From NCBI GenBank assembly GCA_036583965.1, contig JAZBQD010000014.1:43829490-43893489 (forward strand): a DNA stretch of 64,000 nucleotides, read 5' to 3'. Below the pieces are notes generated by a model. That model was given only the letters and a program-made list of their open reading frames with translations. It searched no databases and was not told where the DNA came from. A program made the translations under genes and the position numbers. How positions within the stretch are numbered: position 1 is the stretch's first letter; each line of letters starts with the position of its first letter. This document shows positions 60,926 through 64,000 of this stretch, piece after piece. The DNA comes from Prunella strophiata. Taxonomy: Eukaryota > Chordata > Aves > Passeriformes > Prunellidae.

Positions 60926-63900
60926 ATCTTTGCAAAAAGCTTTCTTAAAAAGCAGAGCCAGAGAAGGAATTGGAGAAAGGCATACTATGGTAATTGGGAA
61001 CAAATGGAGAAGTTTGGAATAGTCTGAACCTGCAAGACTGCGTTACTGATGCATCTTTAGGAAAAAGAAAAGCATCAAAGCCTGGACACAGTAAAATTGT
61101 GGATTTCCTGGCAGACATAGCAATTACCTGGGCTTCTGAGGAATCACAAAAAGGGCTGATGGAGATATTTTTATTGTTTGTGTTCAATGTCAATTCTGTC
61201 TCAAAAGATCAAATGTACTGGTTCATTCATGGTTTTGTTTTCTTGGATAGTACATTCATAATGCACACTAGCATTACTTTGAGGGGCAGATGGTGCCAGT
61301 TGATTGTATATTCATTATTTGTGGAAGAGACCTCATGCATTCTCACATTTTGTGTGAAATCATCCCCTACGAGATGCTAAAGTGGCTGAGATTATTTCAC
61401 TGACTCCTCAGCAGAATCCCTCTCACGGTGCTGCTGGGTTGTGTTTGACAGCATTTCTACCCTCAGGAACTGCCAGGCCCAACACAGGAGATATCAATTG
61501 CTGAAACATTGTGGGATGGAGCCTCAATAGACCCCCTGCCCACCAGAAGATTTATTGTTCTTGACAATGCAAAATAATTGTCGAATCGGAAAGGAGGCAT
61601 TGTTATGTCTCTAGAAACAGAAAGCTGTTACAGAGACTTAACTTTGTGTATATCTTGGCTAAAATGGCCATTTATAAAGCCAGACTATAATTTAATGAGG
61701 ATGAGAAAATGAAAATAGGAAAATATGAGAAAATCTGATATTTTTTGCATTGATGCTATCTGCCTGCTTCTGGATCTATTTTCTGGGCAGTGTTAGATCC
61801 TGTTCCTCTTGTCTATAATACAAGTAGAGAGGCCAAGATTTTGTCTGTAAATTTCTTTATACCTTTTTTTTGAGTCAAGGAAAGGGTTGACTGCTTACTG
61901 TATTTCCAGTAGAGGTTTAGAGATGGGAACTTGGGAGTGTCATAAAACAGATACCATTTCCTTCCTGGCTAGCCCGATAGGATCAAAGTCGGGAAATACT
62001 GTCTCCTGTGGGAAAGTGATCTCTGCTTTCCAGAGGGGTAAGAGGCTCTTTATGTCTTATCTTTCTTATCTGTCTTTCCTATCTCTAGCTATATTTGTAT
62101 GAACATGATATAGGCCTGGGACCATACTCATGAAATATACATTTTTGTGTCAACTTATTTCTCCAGAGTTATATGATTTAACCTTGTTGGGGAGATACCT
62201 GTAAAATAAATCCCAGTATTTTAATAGATACAGAGGGACAGAGTCTAAATATCAGGCTTACTCTGTGTACAGGCACAAAAATAATGTTGCCTGGAGTAAA
62301 CTATATCTCTTTGCCCCTCAGAAGCTCATCTGAGAGTAATTGTACATACCCAGCTAAATCAAAAGAGAGTCACAGTTTGATGCAATAGATTGGATTAGAA
62401 GCTATGACTGAAGTATTTCAGGCCTCCCTGATCAAGGCAAGCCATACAGCAGTCATCAGAAAAGAAAGAAGGCAGATGACAGAAGGCATGACTGGCTATC
62501 AACATCACAGATATAATAATACAGGCAGGAGAGACCTTTTGCTGTACACCTTGTGAAAGAATGCCACACAAGATTGTGTTATGCACTCGTAGAAATGCTT
62601 CTATTTCAGTGGGAATAGAAATAGCTCTTCCTACACAGGCATTAAAAAGGATCAAAATTTAAAGTTAAGACAGACCAAGCATTTCAGAATATTTAAAATC
62701 ATTAAAAATAGTTTATTCAAGCAATAATCTCTTCAGAATTGGTTATTACCACTATTAATGACTTGCTAGTTAAAATATTAATGGATCATAACTGAAAACT
62801 GCTGGCAATGTCTGATTTCAAGGGGTATTATCTCTTAATTAATGGTACTTCACCTATCTGCAGTCAGTTTTGTAGGTATCTATTTTACTGTCTGTTGCAG
62901 GATACTAAAACCAGTTATTACAAATGAAGGAGACATTACAAAGAGAGACAAAATAGGTGCTTATTTAATGGGTGTTTTGCATTTTGTGGCCTGTCAGCTA
63001 GCTTGTATCTGAATTTACTTGTCTCTTATTACTATATGGCTTCTTATTAGGAATTTTATGTGCTTTAAAATTTCATGTTGGAACTGCGTACTGAAAAACA
63101 ACTCATGCTTTGGGAGAGGTTAGTAGATGGAAATTTAAAATATTTATTTTAAATCAATGTTTTATAAATCACCTCTTTTTGATCTCTGATCTGAATGACC
63201 ATTTCTTCCACGATATTCGATTTTCACCAGTTGTTTTGTCATAGGAGCCTTGTTTCACATGTTGATACCAAGATTTTTTACCTTATAATTTGTACACCAT
63301 ATTGATCACAAAGGACCTAGGATTATAACTGGTGGAAATTAAGTAAGCTGAAAGGTTAGGTGGCAGGAAGTGTGGAGGGTGTGATAAACATTTGATATTA
63401 TTACTAAATATCCTCAGACTTCAATTTTGTTAGAGTTTCTGGCTGTCCATTGCTCTGTGTGCCTGCAGCTCTTTTGCTTAGGAATAGGACACAAAGCAAC
63501 TTCTCTGCAACAGGCACTTTCAATACCAATACCTAATTCCTTCTTGTCCCTGGACTGCCTCACACACTGAGTAACAGAAGTGAGAAAACACTTCCATGCA
63601 GGGTTTTTACTTAAGTGCAAAATTACCTGTCTTTGCATTGTGTGGCTTGGATACCTTCATATGACTATGGTTTCTCAGGAGCTTGTCCTATAAACCCTTA
63701 CAAGATTTAATCTTGTCCTCAATGCTTCTAGGTCACAGGAGCAGAACTGTTCTGGGAAGTGAAAAGATGATCATTCCCTTGATCATAAATCTGACTGTAA
63801 GCTCAAGCTTTTAGATAATCAGTAGAGCTTTCAGTGAACCATATTCTTCTCTAAAAATTCATGGAATAATTGACAACTTTTCTAGTGTACTTCTGTTATT

Positions 63901-64000
63901 CATTCTTCTTTACCGGAATATTTCAGAAAATAGAAAATTTGAGTGTATACACTTCACATTGAAAAGCTCTGTAACTTTCCAGGTATTAAAATTTTCTTTT
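60926..64000. other. Unannotated non-coding stretch to window end
   Basis: No gene or transposon recognised. The 128-codon plus frame at 60994-61380 starts just outside the LTR and has no domain, so it is treated as chance. The AT-rich, CpG-free stretch 62690-62890 carries several TAAT/ATTA words and is mentioned in the findings as a possible conserved element. Confidence 0.5.

Noticed and set aside
60994..61380. 128-codon plus-strand frame beside the solo LTR
   Set aside because: Considered as a retroviral internal remnant. The protein shows no gag, protease, polymerase or envelope feature, and it lies outside the LTR's flanking duplication.
1..64000. CRISPR array, operon, phage or other microbial-type system
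   Set aside because: There are no regularly spaced repeats, no dense same-strand coding and no ribosome-binding context. Composition and repeats are those of a bird nuclear genome.

Overview
This 64 kb window looks like ordinary nuclear DNA from a bird, most likely a songbird (passerine). It is AT-rich and CpG-poor, with many A/T homopolymer runs and no dense coding. The lineage evidence is in the repeats. There are several truncated CR1 retroposons carrying the CAYAGAATCAYAGAAT-type 3' end, two LTRs of the avian ERVL type, a third solo LTR with a clean target-site duplication, and a tRNA-Ile/CR1 chimeric SINE resembling zebra finch TguSINE1. All family names come from memory of the consensus sequences; no database was searched.

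No protein-coding gene, tRNA, rRNA or other RNA gene can be supported. Open frames on both strands are short (the longest is 151 codons), lack recognisable domains, and are what chance gives in AT-rich DNA, or they run through repeats. The window is best read as a gene desert or part of a very long intron.

Layout: 1-6536 unannotated; 6537-7072 ERVL-type LTR (minus); 9521-9600 possible ancient MIR-like relic; 10956-11332 second ERVL-type LTR (plus); 14404-14540 TguSINE1-like SINE (minus); 19879-20190 CR1 (minus); 20191-30480 essentially unannotated; 30485-30600 possible old CR1 trace; 30774-30847 A/C tract; 35573-36670 one CR1 split by a 505 bp unidentified insertion with a CAGGT duplication; 38748-39412 CR1 (minus); 41165-41365 decayed CR1 (plus); 49955-50660 CR1 reverse-transcriptase fragment (plus); 56930-57660 very old CR1/L3-like reverse-transcriptase relic (minus); 58264-58382 CR1 3' end (minus); 60494-60925 solo LTR (minus); the remainder is unannotated.

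Nothing here works together as a pathway, and I found no previously undescribed system. The observations most worth a second look are the 505 bp insertion nested in a CR1, the dateable retroposon insertions, the old CR1/L3-like relic, and a few unannotated stretches that could be conserved non-coding elements.
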